64,000 bases of DNA from Arctopsyche grandis (taxonomy: Eukaryota > Arthropoda > Insecta > Trichoptera > Hydropsychidae). Location of the stretch: assembly GCF_051622035.1 (NCBI RefSeq), contig NC_135355.1:41705486-41769485 (forward strand), written 5' to 3'. Below the pieces are notes generated by a model. The model worked only from the letters and a program-made list of their open reading frames with translations. It had not been told where the DNA came from and searched no databases. The translations under genes and the position numbers were made by a program. This document shows positions 1-11,203 of the stretch, one piece after another. Each line of letters begins with the position of its first letter. Position 1 is the first letter of the stretch.

Positions 1-87
1 CCTGTTAAATGGCATGTAATAACTCATAAGTGATCCAAGTGATACCTAGGATGACTATCTGTCAAAGCTGACCACAGAGAAGAGTCT

Positions 88-3009
88 ATGGCGGTAAGAA
101 CTCACTCCTTGAATGGAAATCTCTCTCAAGTACCGCCTTTTTCTCAACACATCTTGGATAAATGCGAGAAAAATAATATCCAAACCTCCAACAAGGTAAG
201 AGTGACGATGGATGATAGCTCAGCTAATAGAAACCTGTATTTAGCCACGTACAATGTAAGAACGTTATCGAGTGAAGGAAGTGTGCTTGCATTAGAGAAT
301 GAATTAGAAAATATCAAATGGGATATAGTAGGACTTAGTGAAGTAAGACGAAAACAGCAAAACCAAATAATCCTAAAAAGTGGAAACTGTCTCTACTGGA
401 GAGGGCTACCAAATGGTAGAATAGGAGGAGTAGGGTTTCTTATCAATAAGAGAATAGAAAGAAATATTATAGAAATAAGCGACATATCGGAACGTATATG
501 CTATATAGTATTAAGAATCTCGAGCAGGTACACTTGTCAAATCTTCCAAGTGTACGCCCCCACATCTAGCCACCCAGACGAGGAAATAGAAGACTTCTAC
601 GAAAAAATACAGGACGCATACGATAATAGCCGTCACCACTTTAAAATAATCATGGGCGACTTTAACGCAAAAATAGGACAAAAGGCAAATACAGAAAGAG
701 CAGTAGGCAATTTTGGTACCGGCCAAAGAAACGACAGAGGCGATCGCCTCATAGAATTCGCAGAACACAACAGGCTCTTTATCACTAATTCATTTTTCAG
801 GAAAAACACCAACAATAAGTGGACTTGGGAGAGTCCTAAAGGAGACAGAAACGAGATCGATTTCATCCTAACAAATGCCCTGCACTCCGTTAAAGACGTT
901 AGTGTTTTAAGTAAAGTAGATATAGGTAGCGATCACAGATTAGTCCGTGCCAAGATGGCCATTAATATAAATTGCGAACGTAGGAAATTAATAAAAGGAT
1001 GCAGTAACTCTCCAGATTTCGCTCAACTAAGGTCTAGGAAAAAGGAATTCGAACTCGAACTTGGAAATCGATACGGGAAATTAAACCCAGAAGCAGACAT
1101 CGAGGAATTGAACACTGTAATTAGTTCGGTTCTAACCTCAACAGGTAAGAAATTAGGTGGATTCAGGAAACAGATTAAATTAAGCAAAATTTCAGCGGAA
1201 ACAAAAAACCTAATTAAGCATAAAAGGAATTTAGATAGGGATAATAATAAGCAAGAATACAATCTAGTAAATAAGGAAATTAAAAAGAGAATAGTCAGGG
1301 ATGTCAGGGATTTTAACAGCAAGCTAATAGAAAATACCATTAAGAATAACCGTAGCCTGAAAAAGTGCAAACAGGATCTTTTCTTAGGCAAAAACCAAAT
1401 GATCGCAATCAGATCAGAGAGCGGAGTAATAATTAGGAATAGAGAAGAAATCATAGACAGAGTTTACACGTTCTATGCAAAACTATACGAGAACGACAAC
1501 GGCCAATTCCCCGCTCTGGAATCGACACACGGCCAAAGGGTTCCTGCAGTATTGCCTAGCGAAGTAGAGGCCGCGCTAAAAACTGCAAAGAACGGTAAAA
1601 CCCCAGGGGAAGATAATATTCCCATTGACTTACTCAAATATTTCTCGACGCTCCGTGAGAACGGACGTGCCGAAGACGTACTCTCTGTGCGAGCGCTCAT
1701 AATACAGCGATACGCCATACCGTCAAAAAACCCACACCTTTTAACATACACCACAAACACCCCCCACAAAACGAACACCAAACGAACACATGTTGGCACC
1801 ATGCGAGGATCCAACCTGAAAAAGCGAATTAAGAAGACACTGATAACTACAACCGAAGCTCCTCAACCAGGCTGCTCTCAGACCGCTCAGATGGAGACCG
1901 AGTGGCAGTTTCCAAAACATACGGCAAAGAACGTGAAAGATGTTGCTCCTGAATTTAAAATTCAGGAGAAAAACAAATTTGAAGGGCTCTTGGAAGTTTC
2001 CGATGTCCCCAGAAGCGGTGGAAGAATCCCGCCCATCATCATGACAGCTACTGGCACTCACGGCAGCATGATCGAGTCGATCAAGAAGTTTATAAAAGAC
2101 TTCACAATGACTTACATTGGTCAAAATAATGTCAAGATACAATGTAAAAGTCTTGAAGACTTTAAAAAACTTCGGGATGGATTGACACCAGACCGACAAT
2201 TCCATACCTTTTCCAGGAAGGAGGAAAAGGAAATAAAAAGTGTCGTACGTGGCTTGCCGAAATTGCCGGAAGCTGATATTAAAGATGACATCATCAGACA
2301 GGGATTCCCTGTAACCAAAGTGATACAGATGAAGACGAAGGAGCCTAGGAGCAACGCCACCGAGCTATACTTGGTGTTCTTCGAGCCATCGGTATCGGCA
2401 AAGAAGATTAAAGAAATCCGGTACATCTGTTACACAAAGGTCAGTGTCGTTAAATATACTAGTAAATCACAAAATATTACTCAATGTTTCAGATGCCAAG
2501 AATATGGACACGCTGCGAAAAACTGCAATCGGCAGGCCAAGTGCGTCAAATGTGCCGGCACTCACCTCACCGCACAATGCAATCAAGGAATAGTTACCCC
2601 TGCTGTGTGCTCAGGCTGTTCAGGATCTCACCCCGCTAACTTCAAAGACTGTCCAAAAAGACAGAGTTATCTGAAAATGCTGGAATCGAGGAAGAATCGA
2701 GCATCAATTGTCAAAGCCAACCCTTGGAAACTCCCAGTGGCGCAGCCACAAAATATCCCGGTCGTTAACGATCATAACTTCCCAAAGCTACCGACCATTA
2801 AAACTCCTTCACCAAATATCCCAAATATCCCTAAAAAACCCCACCAACCAACCAATCCCAACATTCAACCAACAACAGACCTAACTTCCATGGCGTCTAT
2901 GACGAAGATGTTGAAGATCCTCCAGGAGATTCGTGCCAAGGCCAGCGGTTGCACCGACAAACTAGAGCTGGCACTCATGCTTGTCGAATATCTCGATGTC
3001 TTTGATTAA
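88..3009 (+). CDS. Chimeric reading frame: RTE endonuclease fused to Jockey gag
   Basis: One uninterrupted 973-codon frame, but it is not one gene. Residues 1 to about 512 are an RTE-type endonuclease of the exonuclease-endonuclease-phosphatase fold. Visible motifs are YNVRTL (about 55-60), VGLSEVRR (81-88), MGDFNAKIG (189-197), NEID (255-258) and SDHR (281-284). Translation then crosses the Jockey insertion point at 1635, reads through the Jockey 5' leader without meeting a stop, and enters the Jockey gag frame, whose own ATG is at 1801. The shared frame is a coincidence of the insertion site. Whether any transcript is made is unknown; I treat it as a fossil. Confidence 0.75.
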   Translation: MAVRTHSLNGNLSQVPPFSQHILDKCEKNNIQTSNKVRVTMDDSSANRNLYLATYNVRTLSSEGSVLALENELENIKWDIVGLSEVRRKQQNQIILKSGNCLYWRGLPNGRIGGVGFLINKRIERNIIEISDISERICYIVLRISSRYTCQIFQVYAPTSSHPDEEIEDFYEKIQDAYDNSRHHFKIIMGDFNAKIGQKANTERAVGNFGTGQRNDRGDRLIEFAEHNRLFITNSFFRKNTNNKWTWESPKGDRNEIDFILTNALHSVKDVSVLSKVDIGSDHRLVRAKMAININCERRKLIKGCSNSPDFAQLRSRKKEFELELGNRYGKLNPEADIEELNTVISSVLTSTGKKLGGFRKQIKLSKISAETKNLIKHKRNLDRDNNKQEYNLVNKEIKKRIVRDVRDFNSKLIENTIKNNRSLKKCKQDLFLGKNQMIAIRSESGVIIRNREEIIDRVYTFYAKLYENDNGQFPALESTHGQRVPAVLPSEVEAALKTAKNGKTPGEDNIPIDLLKYFSTLRENGRAEDVLSVRALIIQRYAIPSKNPHLLTYTTNTPHKTNTKRTHVGTMRGSNLKKRIKKTLITTTEAPQPGCSQTAQMETEWQFPKHTAKNVKDVAPEFKIQEKNKFEGLLEVSDVPRSGGRIPPIIMTATGTHGSMIESIKKFIKDFTMTYIGQNNVKIQCKSLEDFKKLRDGLTPDRQFHTFSRKEEKEIKSVVRGLPKLPEADIKDDIIRQGFPVTKVIQMKTKEPRSNATELYLVFFEPSVSAKKIKEIRYICYTKVSVVKYTSKSQNITQCFRCQEYGHAAKNCNRQAKCVKCAGTHLTAQCNQGIVTPAVCSGCSGSHPANFKDCPKRQSYLKMLESRKNRASIVKANPWKLPVAQPQNIPVVNDHNFPKLPTIKTPSPNIPNIPKKPHQPTNPNIQPTTDLTSMASMTKMLKILQEIRAKASGCTDKLELALMLVEYLDVFD
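1622..1634 (+). repeat. Left target-site duplication of the Jockey insertion
   Basis: The 13 bases CCATTGACTTACT are repeated exactly at 5916-5928, on the far side of the Jockey poly(A)-rich tail. In the RTE reading frame they encode part of the Ile-Pro-Ile-Asp-Leu-Leu-Lys segment before the reverse transcriptase domain. Confidence 0.93.
1801..3009 (+). CDS. Jockey ORF1, gag-like nucleocapsid protein
   Basis: 402 codons from the ATG at 1801, which I prefer to the upstream start at 88 because that belongs to the host LINE. The protein would bind element RNA in the ribonucleoprotein. The N-terminal third is basic, then comes a gag core, then three zinc knuckles starting near residue 229: CFRCQEYGHAAKNC (CX2CX4HX4C), CVKCAGTHLTAQC and CSGCSGSHPANFKDC. 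The C-terminus is rich in Pro and Asn. The frame is intact. Its last 14 bases overlap the start of ORF2, as in other Jockey elements. The same frame is open upstream into the RTE endonuclease. Confidence 0.88.
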   Translation: MRGSNLKKRIKKTLITTTEAPQPGCSQTAQMETEWQFPKHTAKNVKDVAPEFKIQEKNKFEGLLEVSDVPRSGGRIPPIIMTATGTHGSMIESIKKFIKDFTMTYIGQNNVKIQCKSLEDFKKLRDGLTPDRQFHTFSRKEEKEIKSVVRGLPKLPEADIKDDIIRQGFPVTKVIQMKTKEPRSNATELYLVFFEPSVSAKKIKEIRYICYTKVSVVKYTSKSQNITQCFRCQEYGHAAKNCNRQAKCVKCAGTHLTAQCNQGIVTPAVCSGCSGSHPANFKDCPKRQSYLKMLESRKNRASIVKANPWKLPVAQPQNIPVVNDHNFPKLPTIKTPSPNIPNIPKKPHQPTNPNIQPTTDLTSMASMTKMLKILQEIRAKASGCTDKLELALMLVEYLDVFD

Positions 3010-5645
3010 CGGGAGGCGACTGAACATTCTAGCTTGGAATGCTCGTGGACTTAAGAATAAGATTGACGAACTAGAGTCGGCGATCGGTGAGTACTGTGTT
3101 GACATAGTTTTAATCTCCGAGACCTTCTTAAAGCCTCATATCCGTATTAATCTACCTAACTTTAACTGCTATCGCGAAGACCGAGAATAGCATGGAGGGG
3201 GAGTTGCCATTTTTATAAAATCGTCAATTAAACATTGTCGCGTAATAACCCCGCCACTAAAAAATTTAGAACTAACCGCCATCGAACTAACAATTAACAA
3301 CACCCGTCACATAGTAGCATCCGCTTACAATCCTCCCCAAAAACGATTATTGGCATCCGATCTTAACAAAATATTTAACATTGGTAGTTCGCTAGTGGTA
3401 GCTGGTGACTTTAATGCCAAACATCCGTTATGGAGTTGCGTAAACACTGACCAACAAGGCACAACTCTTTTTAAATACATTCAACTAACAGATACAATCT
3501 TACTTCATCCGGATACATACACACACTATCCCACAAATAACTCACAACCGTCCACACTAGATCTTGTCCTCGTCAAGAACTGCCCAAAAATATCGACACC
3601 AAATGCCCTTCAAACCCTGTCGTCTGATCATCTCCCGATAATCTTCTCAATCGACGGGAAACCCGAGGAAATCATCAAGCATAGTTGGGATTACGGGAGA
3701 GCTAACTGGCGAGAGTTCAAGTCGTACATAAAAGACCAAACCATTCTAACTTCTACCACACTCACAAACAAAACCGAAATCGACAGCTCCATAATACACC
3801 TAACGGAATCAATAACTCGATCCAAACACAAATTAGAGATAACTGACTTTGTCGCAAATCTAATTAAAAGTAAAAATAAACTCCGTAAAATTTGGCAAAC
3901 ATCAAAAAATCCAGCATTGAAAACATTAATTAATAAGCTCACATATCAAATTAAAATTAGAATCAAAGAAATCAAAAATGAAGCTTGGTCTAAAAAATTA
4001 GAAAAATTGAGCTCAGTTGATGGCTCTCTATGGAAATTAGCTAAAGCGATTCGCAGGACAAAAAACTCGATTCCTCCATTAGATGATGCAGGAATCTCAG
4101 TGACGCGTGATTGCGACAAAGCAGAACTATTATCAAAATCCTTCCAAAAACATCACACACTCACACAACATTACAATCACATACCAACGCATAATAAAGT
4201 CAACCGGTCCATTAAAATCATCACAAAAACTCCCACTAACAGTACTAAAAATATAAAATTGGTGCATCCGTGTGAAATCCAAAATATAATACGTAATTTA
4301 AAAAATAAAAAGGCACCTGGGCGAGATTCAATAGATAACATCACAATCAAACAACTTCCATTTAAAGCTTTAGTCTCACTATCTAAAATATTCAACGCAT
4401 GTTTACTCACCGGGTATTTCCCAGAATACTGGAAAACAGCCAACGTAATTCCCATACTTAAGCCCGATAAAAGCTAAAAAAACCCGGCCAATTATCGACC
4501 CATTAGCTTACTTTGCACGCTTTCAAAAATTCTGGAAAAAATAATCTACACACGTTTACTTAAAGTCGTAAATAAGAAATTAATAAATGAACAATTTGGA
4601 TTTCGCACTGGACATTCCACGACCCAACAACTAACAAGACTAACTGAACACGTGACGAAGAACTTTAATATGAAGAGAAGTACCGGAATGGTATGTCTCG
4701 ACATAGAAAAGGCCTTCGACACGGTTTGGCACGATGGACTCATTCATAATTAACAAAATACCAAACTACCTAATTCTCATCATCAAATCGTACTTAACTC
4801 GTAGAAAGCTAGTGGTTAGCGTAAATAATGAATTATCGTCTCCAAAAATAATCGCAGCTGGTGTTCCGCAGGGGAGCTTGCTTGGCCCACTCTTGTTCTC
4901 CATATATATAAATGACATACCTATTCCAAAAAACTGTCACATAGCCCTATATGCAGATGATACAGCTTGCTTCACAAGTAGCAAAAAACCAGACACTATT
5001 CTTAAAAATCTTGAATTTGCAATTAAAACAATGACTGAACACTTCACTAAGTGGAAAATTCAAATTAATCAAACCAAAACAGACGCCATATTCTTTAGTG
5101 TTAGAAAACATAATCCAAGTTCAGATCTGAAAATCCCCTCTGGAGAAAGTCTGAAATGGCAGTCAGTAATAAAATATTTAGGAGTAACGTTTGATAAAAG
5201 AATGAGATGGGCACCTCACATTGAGGCAGCGAAATGCAAGGCGATGCGGGGTATATCTTCAATATATCCAATATTTAATCGCCATAGTTCTTTATCAACG
5301 CTAAATAAAATAAAATTATATCGCGCGCTCATATTACCATTATTAACCTATGCTTCACCTGTATGGAATAACGCCTCGAATACTAACCTTTCCAAGCTCC
5401 AAGTAATACAAAATAAATCCCTTAAAATAATTTATAATACACCCATATATACTAACCTGAAAAAACTGCATGCTATATATAATATTCCGTTTGTTACAGA
5501 CATTACTAACAAACTAACCAGTAGATTCTATGAAAGAATCACTAATAACCATACTAACACACTTGTGAAGAGTCTCGGTGATTACAACAAAATGTCTATA
5601 CCCTTCAGGTATAAACACAGATTACCTAAACACAATCTGCTTTAG
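2996..5645 (+). pseudogene. Jockey ORF2: endonuclease and reverse transcriptase, broken
   Basis: The ORF2 start is the ATG at 2996, in the end of ORF1. The endonuclease begins LNILAWNARGLKNK and has SETF; the same frame continues past a TAG at 3188-3190, carries GDFNAKHP and SSDHLPI, and enters the reverse transcriptase (KAPGRDSIDN). A TAA at 4475-4477 interrupts it again, just before NYRPISLL. After [16 protein letters not shown], near 4740-4750, the frame shifts and continues from 4734 with VPQGSLLGPLLF and the catalytic YADD (4950-4961), ending at 5645. Three lesions therefore separate it from function. The 14-bp overlap with ORF1 suggests coupled translation in the live ancestor. Confidence 0.88.
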
Positions 5646-5915
5646 GTCATCGACTTTAGATAGTCTTTAATTAATATTATGTATTAGATGTATTATGAAC
5701 ATTTATAAGGATTGTAAATAGGTTTTTGAGCTCTTTTTCCTATTATGCTTTAGATTAACATTAGAATAATATAATACAGTGATTACTAACCAAATTAAAT
5801 TAAAATTGTAAAATAGAAAATGATCAGTAGATCAGTAGCTATTAAAATAGATATAAGATGTATTGTGAACATAATTTCGTAATAATAAAAAGCATTTAAA
5901 AATCAAAAAAAAAAA
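5646..5915 (+). other. Jockey 3' UTR and A-rich tail
   Basis: AT-rich non-coding sequence after the ORF2 stop, ending in an AATAAAAAGC block and an A-run that reaches the right copy of the target-site duplication. The same 3' UTR is recognisable at 16328-16625 (+) and at 18365-18898 (-). Confidence 0.8.
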
Positions 5916-5928
5916 CCATTGACTTACT
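5916..5928 (+). repeat. Right target-site duplication of the Jockey insertion
   Basis: Exact 13-base match to 1622-1634, directly after the Jockey A-tail. Past it the RTE reverse transcriptase region resumes. Confidence 0.93.
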
Positions 5929-5933
5929 AAAAT

Positions 5934-7336
5934 GTGGCGGCCCCCCCCCTAATTAATATCTTAGCTAGGCTTTTCAGCAAATGCATCCAGAACCAAGCTA
6001 TACCAGAAGGATGGAATAACGCAACTATCATTTTAATACACAAAAAAGGCGACAAAAGCGATATCAAGAACTACCGACCCATTAGTCTACTTTCAGCGGT
6101 CTACAAGCTCTTCACGAAGGTTATTACAGAAAGGCTGAAAAATATCCTCGACGAGAACCAACCTATAGAGCAGGCAGGGTTTAGGGCAAATTTCAGCACA
6201 ATGGACCACCTCCAAGTAGTTGGCGAACTAATCGAGCGCGCCAACGAATATCAACGGCCATTGTGCCTAGGTTTCGTCGATTATGAGAAAGCCTTCGATA
6301 CAGTTAGTCATAATGCAGTACTTAACGCTCTAAAAACACAGGGAGTGCCGGAACCCTATGTGGGACTGTTAGCTGCAATATATAAGAATGCCACAGCTTC
6401 GGTTAAAATTTTTTCAGGTACAGATAGATTTAGCATAGGAAAAGGAGTAAGACAAGGAGATACAATCTCGCCCAAGTTATTCAATGCGGTGCTTGAGGGA
6501 GTTTTCAGGAAATTGGATTGGGATACAGCCGGAGTAAGCATCAATGGTCGCTTTTTGAGTCACCTTCGGTTCGCAGACGATATAGTTTTAGTAGCTCGTG
6601 ATTCAGCTGACCTACTTATCAGACTAACACAGCTGGACAGGGAAAGTAGAAAAGTAGGATTAAAAATTAACGTAGATAAGACTAAACTAATGTTCAATAG
6701 TTATTGCATGCCTGATAGCATCCCCTTAGATGATAAACCAGTAGAAGTAGTAAATAATTATTTATATTTAGGTCAAATAATTGACATGTCTGGTAGTAAA
6801 AATGAAGAGATAAAGAGACGTATGAAATTAGGGTGGAGTGCATTTGGACGGATGAATGCTGTTTTTAAATCAAAAATGCCACTCTGCCTGAAGAAAAGGA
6901 TCTTTGATCAATGCGTTTTGCCAGTGATGACGTATGGATGTGAAACTTGGACACTGAACGCCAAGATGCAAAATTAAATCCAATGCACTCAAAGAAGTAT
7001 GGAACGCTGTATGCTTGGCATAACGAGGAAAGACAGGAAGCGGAACACGTGGGTGAGAAATATGACAAGAGTAGTGGACATAGTGGATAGAGTGAAGAGA
7101 TTGAAATGGCAATGGGCGGGTCACGTAGCTAGGAGGATGGACGAAAGGTGGACAAAAGAAGTGCTTGAATGGTACCCGAGAGAAGGCAAAAGAGTAAAAG
7201 GAAGACCGCAAGGAAGATGGGTGAACGAAATTAGGAAAATGTGCGGAATGAGATGGATGAGTGTTGCGCAAAACAGAGACGAGTGGAAGCGTGTTGGAGA
7301 GGCCTTCATCCAGCAGTGGATGGCGAATGGCTGTAA

Positions 7337-7340
<4 letters not shown>
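5934..7340 (+). pseudogene. RTE reverse transcriptase, 3' half of the outer LINE
   Basis: Reverse transcriptase palm and thumb with [43 protein letters not shown] and the catalytic FADD at residues 213-216 of this frame, followed by a CETWTLN segment. An in-frame TAA at 6975-6977 splits off the last 114 codons, which hold [13 protein letters not shown] and the [13 protein letters not shown] signature, ending at a TGA at 7338-7340. There is no natural ATG at the left edge because the frame was entered from the endonuclease half. It is one base out of step with that half because of a run of nine C at 5941-5949; eight C would restore continuity. A 3'-end relative lies at 40870-41120 (-) and a shorter one at 38648-38712. 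Confidence 0.87.
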
Positions 7341-7540
<200 letters not shown>

Positions 7541-7597
7541 TACTACGAAACTTATATTTTAGAAATTTTATTTATAATGCCTAGATCTAACACACAT

Positions 7598-8048
7598 CCA
7601 GCAATATGGCTTAATGGTAGCGTATATGTTTAGCACCAAGTGATCAGTGGGTTCGAACCGCCATACTGCTGGTTAGACTTTGGGGTATTTGTGACTCCAA
7701 ATCGATCGTTTCTTATCAGAGTTTGCCAATTTTATCTGATCATTGTTGAAACGGTTCCTTAAAATTGGCAAAAAATCATCTTTCCTGCTATCACAAATTT
7801 TCTGTATTTATTTTGTGTATAATTTGTAAAAAATATGTACAAATATAAAATCCATAGATGTCTCAATGGATTAATTCTGTAATTAATTAATAAACTAATT
7901 GTTATTTCGTGTTCTTCAGCTTCTGGAAATACAGTAATTTATGTAATAATGAAATGCTGCATTGTTTGTAATTAATTGTCCAGGAAGCCGCATTGGGGTC
8001 TTCCTGTCAAGCCTTCCTGGTATATATCTATGTAAAAATAAAATAAAA
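7598..8048 (+). mobile_element. tRNA-headed SINE, full length
   Basis: The head has an A box (GGCTTAATGGTAGCG) and a B box (GGGTTCGAACC), enclosed by CCAGCAATATGG (7598-7609) and CCATACTGCTGG (7661-7672), which can pair like a lengthened acceptor stem. The family body follows (TTTGTGACTCCAAATCGATCG, then GAAACGGTTCC, then CCATAGATGTCTC). The 3' end is the shared AGCCTTCCTGGTATATA block and an ATAAAATAAAA tail. RNA polymerase III transcription and LINE-driven mobilisation are expected for the class. I found no clear target-site duplication. Confidence 0.75.
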
Positions 8049-8127
8049 TAACTATCCAATATTGATCAAAACCAGTCATTACCTTAAAAACTCGTTTGTA
8101 AACCAATGTGTAGCGCATACTTCTTAT

Positions 8128-9009
8128 CAGGGCTTCGAAACGAAAACCGGAACAGATCCAAAAAAATAAATAGGTTTTCTTAGTTTGTACATGTTCATTT
8201 ATTTATTTATTTATTAACATATTATTCACAATGAAATTACAGACATCTATGTTATAGATAAACAAAAAAAATGAAATCATATTCAAATAGTGGTGACATC
8301 GTGGGTAAGATGGTTTTTCACAATTTGAATTTGAAGAACCAATTCAATAATTAAATTAGATAAATTGGCAATCTCTGATAAGAAACGATCGACTTGGAGT
8401 CACAAATATCCAAGTCTGACCAGCAACATTAGAGATTATACTCCAAATAAATTCTTTTCAATTACGGTCAGCTCACGGGATTGAACCCGGTGACTTCTCG
8501 GTGCTTAATATCAACGCAACTACTGAGCATGATGGCTAATATGAGTGTGTTTATATACCTATAGAATGTATCATGTAATCACCGATTCGACATGCACTTA
8601 TACATACATATTATATACGTAATAAATATGTTGTCGTTTTTCATTTGAAATATATTTATGTATGTATGTATGTCAAATTCAAGAAACTAAGAAATCTTTC
8701 ACGATAATTTGACGCATCTCAATATATTTCTCATAGTTATAATGTATTATTTTATTAATTTACGGCTATACCATGCGGTGCAGCATAACCATTGGCTTCG
8801 GAGCGTGGCACTGGGCTATCATACAAGTACCATAAAACGTTCTAACTTATAGTAGTGAATACATTTTTAATACATTTTTTTTTAATTAATCACTCGGCGC
8901 TGAACCTAAAACTGAAAAAACGTTATTATTTCCGGAACGAAAACCAAAATCGAACCGATATATTTTTTGATATGAACCAGAATGGAAAAAGTAACAGTTC
9001 GAAGCCCTG
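8128..9009. mobile_element. Non-autonomous hAT-type transposon with a nested SINE
   Basis: The ends are CAGGGCTTCGAA and its exact reverse complement, a typical hAT terminal inverted repeat. They are flanked by CTTCTTAT (8120-8127) and CTTCTTTT (9010-9017), an 8-bp duplication with one mismatch, as expected for hAT. The 882-bp interior has no transposase frame. A minus-strand SINE (8280-8541) sits inside it. Confidence 0.7.
8280..8541 (-). mobile_element. SINE copy without 3' tail, inside the hAT element
   Basis: Read on the minus strand it has a CATGCTCAGTAGTTGCG A-box region, a CCGGGTTCAATCCCG B box and the shared GTGACTCCAAGTCGATCG body. The AAGGCCTTCCTGG 3' block is missing. It shares the body segment TAGTGGTGACAT with the minus copy at 19620-19862. 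Confidence 0.7.
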
Positions 9010-9017
9010 CTTCTTTT

Positions 9018-9689
9018 GCCAAAATGGTCCTCATTTTAGGTAAATAAATATATGCAGAATGTTGAGGACCTCTTTCTAGGGGATGACATGATGGAATCTA
9101 TCAAGGGGGAGGGGGTGGTAATGTGGCACGAAAGAGAACATCACGCGTGTCGATTAATTTGTGTGTCGCTCGTGCTCCATTAGCGTATGAACGAGTACGT
9201 CGCTGATATTTGTAATTTATTCAAATCGCCCTCTCTTGGATGTGTCCCGGGGGTGCTCGTCTGACAAATGACCGCAGCTTCCCGGGATCCCGGGATCCCG
9301 GCTCGGGACTCGGGGGGTGGGTTTGAGTTTCGGCTGGCATTTGTCAGGGTCGGCGGTCGCTGTTTAGGTCGCCAATTCGCACATAGCCAGGAAATTGCGA
9401 ATGTGACTTTGTAACAATGCGGCCATTTTACAGATTCAACTCGGATGTTTCTTAATAAACATGAATACGAGACCATTTCGCATGCATATGTTCCCATTGA
9501 AAATCAAGCCCGGAATCGGAGCTTATCAAATGTGACATGCTGAACTTAATTGCGATACTAAAATTGATTGAAAAGTATTTAAATCCTGATATAATAATGA
9601 TAGACGAAACGTCAACTACATACGTCACAGTTGACGTTTCAACACTGATTAAACTGTTCGACAAATGACGACTTTTTTTTGTTCGACAA
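9018..9689. other. Unassigned; GC-rich block with CCCGGGATCCCGGG repeats
   Basis: 9100-9420 is much richer in G and C and in CpG than its surroundings and contains tandem GGGATCCC units near 9281-9300. No reading frame resembles a known protein. It could be a fragment of a host promoter or an unrecognised exon; I see nothing that decides. Confidence 0.3.
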
Positions 9690-10300
9690 ACGAATTTCAT
9701 TTATTTTATCGAGGTAAGCCAGTTATCAATAGAATTTTTGTTATCAATCCACAAAAATATTCGAAATATGATTTTTCTATGTGGAATTTTATTTAATTCT
9801 CATATAAAGACAATTTAATATATTATCCCTGTTAATTCAATTCAGATTCGTGTAAATATGAGTACTAGTGTACGAGATTTTAGCTCGCAATTTTACCGAT
9901 TTAAAGTTCAGCACACTTCCAATTAAACCTTTTAAACGAAATCAAAAAATAGTGTGGCCAGAATACAGATCTCAATAAACATGTTTCAATAAAAAATAGT
10001 CAATATAAAATAGTATTAACAGTGAGAAAAAATTCCAAGTGAAAATACGTACTTTTGACATTTGATTTGAACTGGACGACTACTTAGAGAGATTTCAAAT
10101 CTGAAAAGTACTACAAATGAAAGATAAAATACCTGACTATAGATTCCAATATTCATTTTGAACAGGAAGTTGACAGTTTTTGAGACATCGAACGAACAAC
10201 ACCAAGATATAGAAAATTCGCGCGATTTAAAACACACATATATTTCCGAATATCGAGCCCATCAACATTTTTTATTATCAGATTCGTGTTCACTGGGCAT
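9690..10300 (-). repeat. Dispersed repeat R-B, minus-strand copy
   Basis: About 600 bp that match 30275-30905 in inverted orientation from end to end, including the edge sequences TTTATCGAGGTAA and AACACGAATCTG. A frame in both copies gives closely similar peptides (for example YLSFVVLF and SQKYVFSLGIFSH), and the one large difference there is a 3-base indel. No known protein family is recognisable, so I call it a repeat of unknown class. Confidence 0.7.
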
Positions 10301-10377
10301 ATATCTATAAGAAAAGTCATATCTCGTCTCTAAACCATTTTTCGTGTCGAAAAGTGTTATCGTATACTTGCGTTGTG

Positions 10378-10707
10378 CCCGTTGATGTCAACGGATGTTT
10401 TCGGGAAGGAATTGATACACGAATTAAAATAAAGTAATATGTTATATATACAAGTAAATATGATGTAAGGTAAGTTGTAGGTGGGCGTGCGCACGTATTA
10501 TTAATCGTATAAAGTTTAGAGCGCGCATTACACGCTCACCGATTTAACCCAAATGATGAATGAATGTGTGTATGTGTGTGTGTCTTTGTGGATATGTGTA
10601 TGCGTCACCCGTTGCTCGGCCTGACGTCACATGACACTCCACATCTCCCCACTTCCCCGCTACCACGCTTCCCTGCGTCTTCTTGACCACTCAACTCTGA
10701 TTGGCTG
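10378..10707 (+). repeat. Dispersed repeat R-C
   Basis: The first part (CGTTGATGTCAACGG to about 10610) matches 27534-27740 on the same strand. The second part (TGACGTCACATGACACTCC to TGATTGGCTGT) matches 26020-26165 on the opposite strand. The class is unknown and there is no coding capacity. Confidence 0.6.
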
Positions 10708-11200
<493 letters not shown>

Positions 11201-11203
11201 GCA

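Larger units (their letters stand above)
1635..5915 (+). mobile_element. Near full-length Jockey-clade LINE nested in the RTE LINE
   Basis: A 4281-bp non-LTR retrotransposon with a short leader (1635-1800), ORF1 with gag zinc knuckles (1801-3009), ORF2 with endonuclease and reverse transcriptase (2996-5645), a 3' UTR (5646 to about 5880) and an A-rich tail ending at 5915. It is flanked by an exact 13-bp target-site duplication, so both ends are defined and the element looks complete at the 5' end. ORF2 is inactivated by two in-frame stops and one frameshift; ORF1 is open. Two 5'-truncated relatives of its 3' end lie at 16328-16625 and 18365-18898. Confidence 0.93.

Noticed and set aside
7598..7672. 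tRNA-like heads with A and B boxes as real tRNA genes (also the heads at 15849, 19380 and 23700)
   Set aside because: The anticodon and D stems do not pair, no terminator follows, and each is joined to the same SINE body. Only 29822-29893 folds as a complete tRNA.
7598..8541. A fifth tail-to-tail SINE pair
   Set aside because: The minus copy lies inside a separate hAT element (8128-9009) and the heads are of different subfamilies, so this pairing is most likely coincidence.
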